Shown piece after piece: positions 18,935 to 27,000 of a stretch of 64,000 nt of DNA. The stretch is from contig NZ_CP018187.1 of assembly GCF_009738225.1 (NCBI RefSeq), positions 1,126,501 through 1,190,500 on the forward strand. Direction: 5' to 3'. A program made the translations under genes and the position numbers. The stretch's first letter is position 1, and every line of letters starts with the position of its first letter. The notes beneath the pieces were generated by a model that worked only from the letters and a program-made list of their open reading frames with translations, made no database searches and was not told the origin of the DNA. The DNA comes from Streptococcus salivarius. GTDB lineage: Bacteria > Bacillota > Bacilli > Lactobacillales > Streptococcaceae.

Positions 18935-19483
18935 TTATTTAAACAATCTGTCGTAAACCATGGTATGAGCTAACTGCTGACCATCGCCACCCAACAAATC
19001 AACCAAGGCATAAGCAAAGGCTAATGCTGTTCCGGCACCACGGCTAGTGACAATATTGCCATCCACGACAACTAAGTCAGTTTGATGCTCGCCAGATGCA
19101 ATTTGTTCCTCTACGCCAGGGAAACATGTGAATTTACGACCTTCAAGAAGACCAGCACGTTCGAGAACAATTGGTGCAGCACAAATGGCAGCAACGTATT
19201 TTCCAGCTTTTGCAGCCTCTTGAAGAGAGGCAATCAAAGTTTCGTTGTCGCGTAGATTAGTTGATCCAGGCATACCTCCAGGAAGGACCACCAAGTCATA
19301 ATCCGCAAAATTCCCATCAAATACGCCATCCATAGCGACTTGAATCCCATGTGAGCCAGTCACTGACGCATTTTCGAGTCCAAGCATGCTACAGTCAAAT
19401 CCTGCTCGGCGGAAGACATCCACTGGGCTCAAGGCTTCGATTTCTTCAAATCCGTCCGCAAATACTACTGCTACTTTTGTCAT
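18935..19483 (-). CDS. DJ-1/PfpI family protein
   Basis: A 182-residue protein of the DJ-1/ThiJ/PfpI superfamily. The conserved Glu is in ADGFEEIEALSPVD and the nucleophile Cys is in VAAICAAPIVLERAG, the elbow typical of YajL/DJ-1-like proteins. Members act as deglycases, glyoxalases or oxidative-stress chaperones; which applies here is not shown. TTGGAGG precedes the ATG. It stands alone on the minus strand. Confidence 0.9.
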   Translation of the reverse strand: MTKVAVVFADGFEEIEALSPVDVFRRAGFDCSMLGLENASVTGSHGIQVAMDGVFDGNFADYDLVVLPGGMPGSTNLRDNETLIASLQEAAKAGKYVAAICAAPIVLERAGLLEGRKFTCFPGVEEQIASGEHQTDLVVVDGNIVTSRGAGTALAFAYALVDLLGGDGQQLAHTMVYDRLFK

Positions 19484-19582
19484 GATATACCTCCAATTTA
19501 CTTATCGCATGATTCTATTACGCCTTAAATTATAGCAGTTTTAGAAGCAGGAAACAAACCATAAAAACGGACTTTGAGCATG

Positions 19583-19609
19583 AAAAAAGACAGCACAAGG
19601 ACTGTCTTT
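19583..19609 (-). terminator. Terminator after traX-like gene
   Basis: AAAGACAG / CTGTCTTT stem followed by T6 on the minus strand, just past the stop at 19616. Confidence 0.8.
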
Positions 19610-19615
19610 GTCATT

Positions 19616-20416
19616 TTATCTAAATAAACTTGCTAGGATCCACAAGAGATAAATATGGGCTGGGTAGAAAATATAGAAGAAATTCTTATTGCCACTACCA
19701 CGCTCACCATTGTAGAAATACATAGGAATCGCAGCAAAGACCATCATCCACTGCACACCTGTCGGATCAAAGAGATGGGCAATCACTGAAATAACAGCTA
19801 AGACAATGATTTGAGCAATGCGATTGGTTCGGAAGATATAGAATAGCAAACCAAGAATAACCATCACAAAGCCACCCTCAACCATGATAATACTTGGAAC
19901 TAGTGACAAGATAAAGGCAACAATCTGCACAAGGAGTGGGTTTGCATGTGGTGTTTCAAATATACCTGCCAGGACTACTACTGGAATAGATGAAAGAATC
20001 GGCAAGAGAAAGACACCAATCCCTTGAATTAATCCCTTGTTTGATTTATCGCGAAGCCCCTTAGCCAACAAATCCCAAGAGCAAATAAAAATCCCAGTGA
20101 TAAAGAAGGTTGAAAAGGCATTGTTGGTTAAACCGATACTACCATTATGAAAAATACTACCAATGATGGCGTTGCCAATGGTCATAAACCAACTCATGTA
20201 AAGCAGACGCCTAAGAAACGCCATACGATCGTGTGTATAGTGAAAACTATCAGCAGCAAGAAAGAGGAAAATTGGGAAAGCCAGACGTCCCAACATCGTC
20301 AACCATATAGGTGCCCACATACTCCCGAACATCTGATAGATTTGGTCCAAAAACATAAGTGCAACAGCTAGGTATTTCAAATTAGTCGCATTGCATATCT
20401 TTTTTATATCGTTCAT
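19616..20416 (-). CDS. TraX-like integral membrane acetyltransferase family protein
   Basis: A 266-residue protein with about eight hydrophobic segments. The N-terminal motif NLKYLAVALMFLDQIYQMF and then LTMLGRLAFPIFLFLAADSFHYT match the TraX family (F-pilin acetylase TraX and chromosomal homologues). In streptococci it is not tied to conjugation; its substrate is unknown. AAAGGAG precedes the start. The intact terminator and start suggest a functional gene. Confidence 0.85.
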   Translation of the reverse strand: MNDIKKICNATNLKYLAVALMFLDQIYQMFGSMWAPIWLTMLGRLAFPIFLFLAADSFHYTHDRMAFLRRLLYMSWFMTIGNAIIGSIFHNGSIGLTNNAFSTFFITGIFICSWDLLAKGLRDKSNKGLIQGIGVFLLPILSSIPVVVLAGIFETPHANPLLVQIVAFILSLVPSIIMVEGGFVMVILGLLFYIFRTNRIAQIIVLAVISVIAHLFDPTGVQWMMVFAAIPMYFYNGERGSGNKNFFYIFYPAHIYLLWILASLFR

Positions 20417-20604
20417 TTAATGCTCCTTTAATTTTCAGCATATTAAATGATACCACAAGTTAGATGTAAATTCAAAGGTATTCATGATAATAAAAGCCAT
20501 AACTTTTAACTATTTTAGCGGAACAATTTTTGTAATAAAGAATGGTCCTTAATAATAACAAACTCAATTCCAACTACCCATCCAAAGCATTTTTACTCTC
20601 TTTG

Positions 20605-20613
20605 TGCTATAAT
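20605..20613 (+). promoter_or_regulatory. Candidate extended -10 promoter of the structured RNA / rqcH leader
   Basis: TGCTATAAT is an extended -10 box. No good -35 box is seen, as is common with extended -10 promoters. It would start a transcript near 20620 with about 470 nt before rqcH. Confidence 0.45.
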
Positions 20614-20730
20614 AGTTAGGCAATATTTACGTTCATAACGTATGCAAATTATTTATAAAAAACAAACAAAGCTAATAAACTCTGCAAGTTTTTGAAATAT
20701 CTTTTTTGCGAGCAGAGCGACCAATTAACC

Positions 20731-21031
20731 GAGACTTTCCGCCGTGTTAAAAGCGCCTGAAACCTTTTAGTTTCAGGCGCTCGGAATTTTTGAGAGTAAA
20801 ACAGTTCGGGGAACTGTTTTAGCCTGAGCCTAAAAATGAAAAAGCGAAGGGGCTCAAAAACAATTGAACACGGGCTGCGAATTGTGTCAAAAAGACAAGT
20901 TCACCTAGAATCTAAAGATTCTGCGTCAAACTTCCTATTTTGACTTTATCCGCAGACGCCCTTTGTATCTTAATTAGTCATGGAACTTTGTAAAAGTTCG
21001 CTGACGTCCGCCAACACCTAAGGAAAGTCTC
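20731..21031 (+). ncRNA. Large structured RNA-like domain upstream of rqcH (unidentified)
   Basis: Complementary ends close a domain of 301 nt. GAGACTTTCC (20731-20740) pairs with GGAAAGTCTC (21022-21031), and GTGTT (20744-20748) pairs with AACAC (21013-21017). Inside are an 11-bp hairpin (20753-20780, GCGCCTGAAAC arm) and a 10-bp hairpin (20798-20820, AAAACAGTTC arm). Further stems are TGAGCC / GGCTCA (20825-20856), TCTGCG / CGCAGA (20920-20956) with a nested GTCAAA pair, and AGAATCT / AGATTCT. No ORF fits. It could be a stand-alone ncRNA, a long rqcH leader or a MITE-like element with inverted ends. I recognise no known RNA family in it. Confidence 0.6.
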
Positions 21032-21092
21032 ACAGAAAATTTTATTTTTAAAATAAAACAAGTATTATCAATAACAAGAAAGGAAGTACACC

Positions 21093-22751
21093 ATGTCTTT
21101 TGACGGCTTTTTTCTTCATCATATGACGGCTGAGTTACGTGAGCAGGTGCTTTACGGGCGTATCCAGAAAGTTAATCAGCCTTTTGAACGTGAGTTGGTC
21201 CTAACCATTCGTAACAATCGTCAGAATTACAAGCTTCTGCTTTCGGCTCACCCTGTCTTTGGGCGTATTCAGACGACCAAGGCTGAATTGCCAAATCCAC
21301 AGAATCCAAATACCTATACCATGATTATGAGGAAATACCTTCAGGGAGCGGTTATCGAGGATATCCAGCAGGTAGAAAATGATCGTGTTCTTGAGATTTC
21401 CGTATCAAACAAAAACGAAATCGGTGACAGCGTCAAGGTTACTCTGGTCATGGAAATTATGGGGAAACACTCCAATATTATCCTGATTGACAAAAACGAG
21501 AGCAAAATCATCGAGTCTATTAAGCATGTTGGTTTCTCACAAAATAGTTACCGTACTATTCTACCTGGGTCCACCTATATCGCTCCACCTAAGACAGACG
21601 CCAAGAATCCATTTGACATTGCAGACGAAAAGCTCTTTGAAATCCTACAAACCGAGGATTTGTCAGCTAGAAACCTTCAAAAACTTTTCCAAGGTTTGGG
21701 GCGTGACACGGCCAATGAATTGTCAGCCTTACTTGAGACTGATAAGCTCAAGAATTTCCGTGCCTTCTTCAATCGTGAAGTAGAGCCAAACTTAACGGCA
21801 AAAGCATTTTCAGCTGTAAGATTCTCTGATAGTCAGGACCAACCTGAGTTTGAAACCTTGTCTGCCCTTTTGGACTACTACTATTTGGATAAGGCGGCGC
21901 GTGACCGTGTGGCTCAACAGGCTAGTGATTTGATCCATCGTGTGCAAAATGAGCTGGAAAAAAACAAGAAGAAACTTGTTAAACAGGAAAAAGAGCTTGC
22001 GGCGACTGAAAATGCTGAGGAGTTCCGCCAAAAAGGGGAACTGTTGACTACCTACCTTAGCATAGTTCCAAATGACAAGGATAGTGTCGAGTTAGACAAC
22101 TACTACACTGGTGAAAAGATTACCATTCCCCTAAATGTGGCTCTAACGCCTAACCAAAATGCGCAGCGTTACTTCAAGAAATACCAGAAACTCAAGGAAG
22201 CTGTTAAGCACTTGACTGGTTTGATTGAGGAAACCAAACAGACCATTGATTATTTAGAAAGTGTTGAATTCAGTCTTTCTCAAGCCAATATGGATGAAAT
22301 CGAAGATATTCGTGAGGAGCTTGTTCAGGCTGGGTTTATGAAGCGTCGTTCAACTGACAAACGTCACAAACGTAAGAAACCTGAACAATATCTAGCTTCT
22401 GATGGCAAGACCATTATCATGGTTGGTCGTAACAACCTGCAAAATGAGGAGTTGACCTTCAAGATGGCTAAAAAAGGTGAGCTCTGGTTCCACGCCAAGG
22501 ATATCCCAGGTAGTCACGTAGTTATCAAGGACAATCTTAACCCAACTGATGAGGTCAAGACCGATGCGGCTGAATTGGCAGCCTACTATTCTAAGGCTCG
22601 TCTATCAAACTTGGTTCAAGTGGATATGATTGATGTTAAGAAACTCAACAAACCAACGGCTGGGAAACCTGGATTTGTAACTTATACTGGACAAAAGACT
22701 TTACGTGTCACACCGACTGAAGAAAAAATCGATAGCATGCGGATGAAGTAA
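21093..22751 (+). CDS. rqcH: RqcH/NFACT protein (Rqc2 homologue, fibronectin-binding protein Fbp54/PavA family)
   Basis: A 552-residue NFACT protein. The NFACT-N region is residues 1 to about 200 (MSFDGFFLHHMTAELREQV). A helical coiled-coil centre rich in Lys/Glu follows (about 270-400). The NFACT-R domain is near 440-540 (GELWFHAKDIPGSHVVIK). RqcH binds stalled 50S-peptidyl-tRNA and adds alanine tails for quality control; streptococcal members were first named as fibronectin-binding proteins. GAAAGGAAG precedes the ATG. It stands alone with its own terminator and an unusual long structured upstream region. Confidence 0.93.
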   Translation: MSFDGFFLHHMTAELREQVLYGRIQKVNQPFERELVLTIRNNRQNYKLLLSAHPVFGRIQTTKAELPNPQNPNTYTMIMRKYLQGAVIEDIQQVENDRVLEISVSNKNEIGDSVKVTLVMEIMGKHSNIILIDKNESKIIESIKHVGFSQNSYRTILPGSTYIAPPKTDAKNPFDIADEKLFEILQTEDLSARNLQKLFQGLGRDTANELSALLETDKLKNFRAFFNREVEPNLTAKAFSAVRFSDSQDQPEFETLSALLDYYYLDKAARDRVAQQASDLIHRVQNELEKNKKKLVKQEKELAATENAEEFRQKGELLTTYLSIVPNDKDSVELDNYYTGEKITIPLNVALTPNQNAQRYFKKYQKLKEAVKHLTGLIEETKQTIDYLESVEFSLSQANMDEIEDIREELVQAGFMKRRSTDKRHKRKKPEQYLASDGKTIIMVGRNNLQNEELTFKMAKKGELWFHAKDIPGSHVVIKDNLNPTDEVKTDAAELAAYYSKARLSNLVQVDMIDVKKLNKPTAGKPGFVTYTGQKTLRVTPTEEKIDSMRMK

Positions 22752-22767
22752 TCTGTATTACAAAATC

Positions 22768-22801
22768 AAACTCTCTCGTTTTTGAAACTAGAGAGTTTTT
22801 T
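22768..22801 (+). terminator. Terminator after rqcH
   Basis: AACTCTCT / AGAGAGTT stem followed by T-run. Confidence 0.8.
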
Positions 22802-22924
22802 CGATGTCGTCATTAGAGCAATTTCTTTTAGTGATGAATGAGATTTTCCTCAAGTTTTCATTACATTTTTCCGATGACTGTGCTAAACTATAAGGGTAAT
22901 TACCTATATTAAAGGAGACTTTCA

Positions 22925-24469
22925 ATGAAGGCTCTTATGTCATATACGAGTTCTGTTTTAGAATGGTTAGGGCGCTACGTGGGGCTCTTAGTCTTCGGCA
23001 TATTATTTGTGACTGCTTTACTCATTCGCACGACCATGATGACGGGATACTTTGAGTGGGCAGAGATTAGTAGCGTCCCTTGGTATGTTTATGTTTCAGG
23101 TGGTGTCATTCTGCTTTTGACACTTCTCTGGCGCAAAATCTTAAAGGAACTGACAACAAAGCAGATTTTCATCTTTTTTTCCGTTTGCTTTATGATTTTT
23201 GGCCTACTTTTGATTTTTCTGACGAGTTTTGCTGGTCGAGACGACGCAGGAACTGTCTTTAAAGGGGCGGTCCAGTTTAATGCTGGTAACTTCTCCTTAA
23301 TTAAACCAGGAGCCTACTTCTACCGCTATCCTCATCAGTTGGGATTGCTTAGTTTTGAACGCCTGGTTCTCTATCTGATTCCTTTGCCGGTCATCTCGGT
23401 TTTCTATGTATTGAATCTTGGCATGGTCATTGGTATGAACTATGCGACATGGAAAATCACGGATGAACTGTTTACGAAACCGTTAGTCAGTCGTTTGGCT
23501 GTCATCATGAGTTTTGGTTTTTTACCTCTAGTTTTTAACATTATGTTTGCTTACGGGCTCATGTATGGCTTGTTCTTCTCCAGTTTTGCTATTCTGTTTT
23601 TCCTACGCTATTTGAGGCATGGTAAGGTTAGAAACGCTATAGTTTCGGTGGTCATGCTATCATTGGCTTACTGGGTAAGAAGCAATAATATTATTCTCAT
23701 TATTGCATTATCTGGTATTTTGATACTAATGACTCTCAGAGAGAAACGTTACCGCTATTTACTTTTAGTTTTGGCTTTCTTTGCCTTTCCTATGACCTTG
23801 CATAAGGCGACAACCAGTTACTATGAGATTACCACTCATCAAAAAATTCCTGGAACGCCTCAGATTGCTTGGCTGGCCATGGGCTTACAGGACAAACCCG
23901 ATTCTAAACGAATGCCAGGATGGTATACCGGTTATGTCCGTGACATTTATGCTAAGAAAAAGGGCAATATCGAAAAGATTGAAAAAAGCGCCAATCATCT
24001 TTTTGATAAGCGTGTTCAATACCTCCTAGCACATCCCGATGAGGCCAGTTGGTTTTTCAGAACCAAGTTTATCAGTTCCTGGACAGAGGGAAGCTTCCAG
24101 TCCATCTGGAACGGTCCAAGTAAAGACAAGTTTCAGCCTTTGTGGAATAGGTTTGCGACCTCTATCTATCACGATGGGACCCTGCATCTCTTTTTTGTGA
24201 CCTATATGCAAGGCTATCTCCTAGTCCTATATCTTGGTGGTGCGTTCTACTATGCTTTCACTTATAAACGAATGGGAGATGGAGCAACACTAGGCCTCTA
24301 TGCCTTCCTCTATCTCTTCGGTGGCATCCTCTTTCACCTCATATCAGAGACTAAGAGCCAGTACACCCTACCTTATATTTACTTACAAATTCCAATGATC
24401 GCAGCAGGTTACAATCATATGACCCAAATACTTAGCCGCTATCTAAAAAATATGCGAAAGTCATCCTAG
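22925..24469 (+). CDS. Polytopic membrane protein, probable GT-C type glycosyltransferase
   Basis: A 514-residue protein with about 11-12 hydrophobic segments. A first extracellular-type loop holds FAGRDDAGTVFKGA and a following PGAYFYRYPHQLGLL. This fits the GT39/ArnT-like GT-C fold, in which an acidic pair in the first loop binds lipid-phosphate sugars. The specific family is not certain. AAAGGAGACT precedes the ATG. The terminator overlaps the stop codon. It is followed by a MATE exporter with its own promoter, so no operon link is evident. Confidence 0.65.
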   Translation: MKALMSYTSSVLEWLGRYVGLLVFGILFVTALLIRTTMMTGYFEWAEISSVPWYVYVSGGVILLLTLLWRKILKELTTKQIFIFFSVCFMIFGLLLIFLTSFAGRDDAGTVFKGAVQFNAGNFSLIKPGAYFYRYPHQLGLLSFERLVLYLIPLPVISVFYVLNLGMVIGMNYATWKITDELFTKPLVSRLAVIMSFGFLPLVFNIMFAYGLMYGLFFSSFAILFFLRYLRHGKVRNAIVSVVMLSLAYWVRSNNIILIIALSGILILMTLREKRYRYLLLVLAFFAFPMTLHKATTSYYEITTHQKIPGTPQIAWLAMGLQDKPDSKRMPGWYTGYVRDIYAKKKGNIEKIEKSANHLFDKRVQYLLAHPDEASWFFRTKFISSWTEGSFQSIWNGPSKDKFQPLWNRFATSIYHDGTLHLFFVTYMQGYLLVLYLGGAFYYAFTYKRMGDGATLGLYAFLYLFGGILFHLISETKSQYTLPYIYLQIPMIAAGYNHMTQILSRYLKNMRKSS

Positions 24470-24483
24470 GATGGCTTTTTGTC
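24457..24483 (+). terminator. Terminator overlapping the stop of the membrane protein gene
   Basis: AAAGTCATCC (24457-24466) pairs with GGATGGCTTT (24469-24478), then T-run. The stop codon TAG lies in the loop. Confidence 0.75.
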
Positions 24484-24484
24484 A

Positions 24485-24513
24485 TTGTTTCACAATTACA
24501 ATCTTGTTATAAT
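24485..24513 (+). promoter_or_regulatory. Promoter of the MATE gene, positioned for a leaderless mRNA
   Basis: TTGTTT (24485-24490), 17 nt, TATAAT (24508-24513). The ATG at 24520 begins 7 nt past the -10 box, exactly where transcription should start. No ribosome binding site exists. Confidence 0.65.
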
Positions 24514-24519
24514 AAGTCT

Positions 24520-25860
24520 ATGAAAAATTCGTCAGTTGATCTTTTACGAGGCCCTATTTTGCGGTCTCTTTTAATCTTTGCCCTACCAATTCTGATATCC
24601 AATATTTTCCAGCAACTCTACAATACTGCGGATGTCATGATTGTGGGACGTTTTCTAGGGCCAGATGCTTTGGCTGCTGTAGGAGCTTCTTCTGCTATTT
24701 TTGATTTGGTTATCGGATTTGCCTTAAGTGTTGGAAATGGTATGGGAGTTGTTATCGCACGTTATTATGGTGCCCAAGACTATAGGAAACTTCGTCAGTC
24801 TGTGGCTGCCACAGTTGTCATCGGTCTGGGCTTAAGTGCCTTGGTTATGATTCTAGGACATTTTGGTCTCTATCCTTTGCTAAGATTTTTAGGGACACCT
24901 GCTTCTATCATTGGGCAGTCCTACCAGTATATTTCTATGATTGTCTCCTGTGTTGGGGTAACTTTGGGTTATAATCTGTGTGCTGGTCTCCTCAGAGCAG
25001 TTGGTGATAGTCTTACAGCCCTCTATTTCTTGATTTTTTCAGCTTTGGTCAATATCGTTTTAGACCTTTTCTTTATTACACAACTCCATCTTGGTGTTCA
25101 GTCAGCAGGCTTAGCAACGATTATTTCTCAAGGACTTTCGGCAATTCTTTGTCTTTACTATATTAAGAAAAAAGTGACCTTCCTTCTACCAAGAAAGTCA
25201 GACTTTGTTCTTGATTCAAGTCTTTATTTGGATCTTTTTGGACAAGGAATGGCCATGGGACTCATGAATTCCATTGTTTCTATTGGGACTGTAACCTTAC
25301 AGTATGCCATTAACGGCTTTGGTCCTCTCATCATTAGCGCTCAAGTGGCGGCAAGACGGATTATGTCCTTTGCTGTTCTCCCTTTGACTTCACTTGCTGC
25401 CGGGGTGACTACTTTCACCTCTCAGAACTTCGGTGCCAAACAGTTTAAGCGCATAGTAGCTGGGTTAAAGCAATCTTGTCTTGTTTCTATAACTTGGTCT
25501 GTCATAGCTTGTGTCCTCCTCTATGTAGCAAGCCCCTTCTTGGCTGGTCTTATCTCTGGTTCTGAAAATGCTGTGATTATTGACAATGCCAGTCGCTACC
25601 TCCGTATTAGTTCTCTCTTTTATCCTATTTTAGGAATGCTCTTCATTTTTAGAAATAGCTTGCAAGGTTTAGGTAAGAAACTAACACCTTTAACCTCTAG
25701 TTTCATTGAGCTTTTTGGAAAAATTCTCTTTGTTCTTTTAGTCATTCCTTCTATGGGCTACCTGGGTGTTATCCTATGCGAGCCCTTGATTTGGATTCCA
25801 ATGACCATTCAGCTCTATTTTGCCTTGAGAAAGCATGTTAAACGCTTGTTTGTCAGTTAA
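24520..25860 (+). CDS. MATE family efflux transporter
   Basis: 446 residues with 12 predicted membrane helices. The N-terminus (DLLRGPILRSLLIFALPIL, then NIFQQLYNTADVMIVGRFLG) is the hallmark of DinF/NorM-type MATE exporters, which expel cationic drugs using Na+ or H+. Its second half repeats the pattern (GQGMAMGLMNSIVSIGTV). No Shine-Dalgarno is present; the ATG lies at the expected transcription start, so the mRNA is probably leaderless. The start is supported because the family-conserved N-terminus begins right there. Confidence 0.92.
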   Translation: MKNSSVDLLRGPILRSLLIFALPILISNIFQQLYNTADVMIVGRFLGPDALAAVGASSAIFDLVIGFALSVGNGMGVVIARYYGAQDYRKLRQSVAATVVIGLGLSALVMILGHFGLYPLLRFLGTPASIIGQSYQYISMIVSCVGVTLGYNLCAGLLRAVGDSLTALYFLIFSALVNIVLDLFFITQLHLGVQSAGLATIISQGLSAILCLYYIKKKVTFLLPRKSDFVLDSSLYLDLFGQGMAMGLMNSIVSIGTVTLQYAINGFGPLIISAQVAARRIMSFAVLPLTSLAAGVTTFTSQNFGAKQFKRIVAGLKQSCLVSITWSVIACVLLYVASPFLAGLISGSENAVIIDNASRYLRISSLFYPILGMLFIFRNSLQGLGKKLTPLTSSFIELFGKILFVLLVIPSMGYLGVILCEPLIWIPMTIQLYFALRKHVKRLFVS

Positions 25861-25875
25861 ACTTCTTTTGAACAT

Positions 25876-25902
25876 AAAAAAACGACCGTCATGGTCGTTT
25901 TT
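25876..25902 (+). terminator. Bidirectional terminator between MATE and binding-protein genes
   Basis: AAAAACGACC / GGTCGTTTTT stem between two convergent genes; T-runs on both strands. Confidence 0.85.
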
Positions 25903-25905
25903 AGT

Positions 25906-26874
25906 TTAATTTAATCCCCATTCATCAGAAATCTGTTTCATAATAGCTTCTTGGGAGACAATCCCAAAGCCCAACATGTAGGTTGAGTAGTCAGCATAGA
26001 TGACCTTGTTATTTTGAACAGCCTTAAGGCTAGTCCAGACAGGAGTATTTTTAAGTTTGTTATCTAGGAGTTCTTGAGAATCTGCTTGAACAATCAGGAG
26101 GTCCGGATTAATATCTTTTAGTTTATCTGGATCGATAACTTGGAACATATCATCTGGATTGAAGGTTTCCGCTCGATTAAAATGATAAGTATCATAGAGA
26201 TAACCAAAATGCCCGTAAGCATAATAACGGATGTCATTGTCAGTCACGCGAAGATACATCAGTTTCTGGTCGCCAAACTTGGCTTTAACATTCTCCGCGA
26301 AAACGGCCTCCCTAGCATCCAATCTATCGAGGTCCTTCTTCATCTCATCACGTTTATCAAAGATTTCTGCCACCTTGAGAGAGGTTTCATGATAGTCCCA
26401 ATTTTCATCGGTGTTGATTTGGTAGCCAACAGTCGGTGCAATTTCAGACAGCTCCTCGTAGAGGTCTTCCTGCTCGCCTGTCATAAGGATTAAATCAGGT
26501 TTTAACTCAGCAATCTTATCCAAATCTGGATTGCCCTGCCAACCAACTGAAACCACCTTTGCATCCTTGTATTGTTTCTTAAAGAGGGTTGAAAATTCTT
26601 GACTATCAGCTTGACCAGTTGTCGCACCTACTGGAGTGATATCTAGAGGATCCAAGATTTCACCATAGAGGTTGTCGAGGATAACGATACGTTTTGGAGC
26701 TTTTTTCAACTCTGTCGTACCAAAATCATGGACAATCATCTTCTCCTTAAAAGACTGACTTGTTTGATTTGACTCTGCACTATGTCCAGACGTCATGTCT
26801 GGCAAGTAATACAGTAAAAGACCAGAAATGATGGCCAGAATAGCTAATAAATAAAGAAGATTTATTTTTTTCAT
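25906..26874 (-). CDS. Fe3+-siderophore/heme-type ABC substrate-binding protein lacking a lipobox
   Basis: 322 residues of the FecB/TroA-like (periplasmic binding protein class III) fold. APKRIVILDNLYGEILDPLDITPVG opens the domain, then NPDLDKIAELKPDLILMTG and later INPDLLIVQADS. A long backbone helix is expected between the lobes. Gram-positive members are normally lipoproteins. Here the N-terminus is a hydrophobic segment (LLYLLAILAIISGLLLYYL) without Cys, so it is probably an uncleaved membrane anchor. No permease or ATPase adjoins, so it may be an orphan or serve a distant transporter. GAGGAG precedes the ATG. Confidence 0.82.
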   Translation of the reverse strand: MKKINLLYLLAILAIISGLLLYYLPDMTSGHSAESNQTSQSFKEKMIVHDFGTTELKKAPKRIVILDNLYGEILDPLDITPVGATTGQADSQEFSTLFKKQYKDAKVVSVGWQGNPDLDKIAELKPDLILMTGEQEDLYEELSEIAPTVGYQINTDENWDYHETSLKVAEIFDKRDEMKKDLDRLDAREAVFAENVKAKFGDQKLMYLRVTDNDIRYYAYGHFGYLYDTYHFNRAETFNPDDMFQVIDPDKLKDINPDLLIVQADSQELLDNKLKNTPVWTSLKAVQNNKVIYADYSTYMLGFGIVSQEAIMKQISDEWGLN

Positions 26875-26973
26875 GACAACTCCTCGATAAGATCGGATTA
26901 AATCGTTACTTTAAAGTTATCTTAAAACTTCTTTAATGTCAATCTATGACTAAGATTTTTTGGAAGGAATTGA

Positions 26974-27000
26974 GTGTTTTTGATTCCTAAGATGTATTAA
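26974..27000 (+). other. Possible 8-codon leader ORF coupled to the LPXTG gene
   Basis: GGAAGG precedes a GTG at 26974. The tiny frame (MFLIPKMY) ends in TAA overlapping the ATG at 27000 (TAATG). The LPXTG gene has no ribosome binding site of its own. Low confidence. Confidence 0.3.

Noticed and set aside
20640..21092. tmRNA, RNase P RNA or T-box upstream of rqcH
   Set aside because: No tRNA-like end or tag frame, no conserved P4 / GAGGAAAGTCC setting of RNase P, and no T-box AGGGTGG motif.
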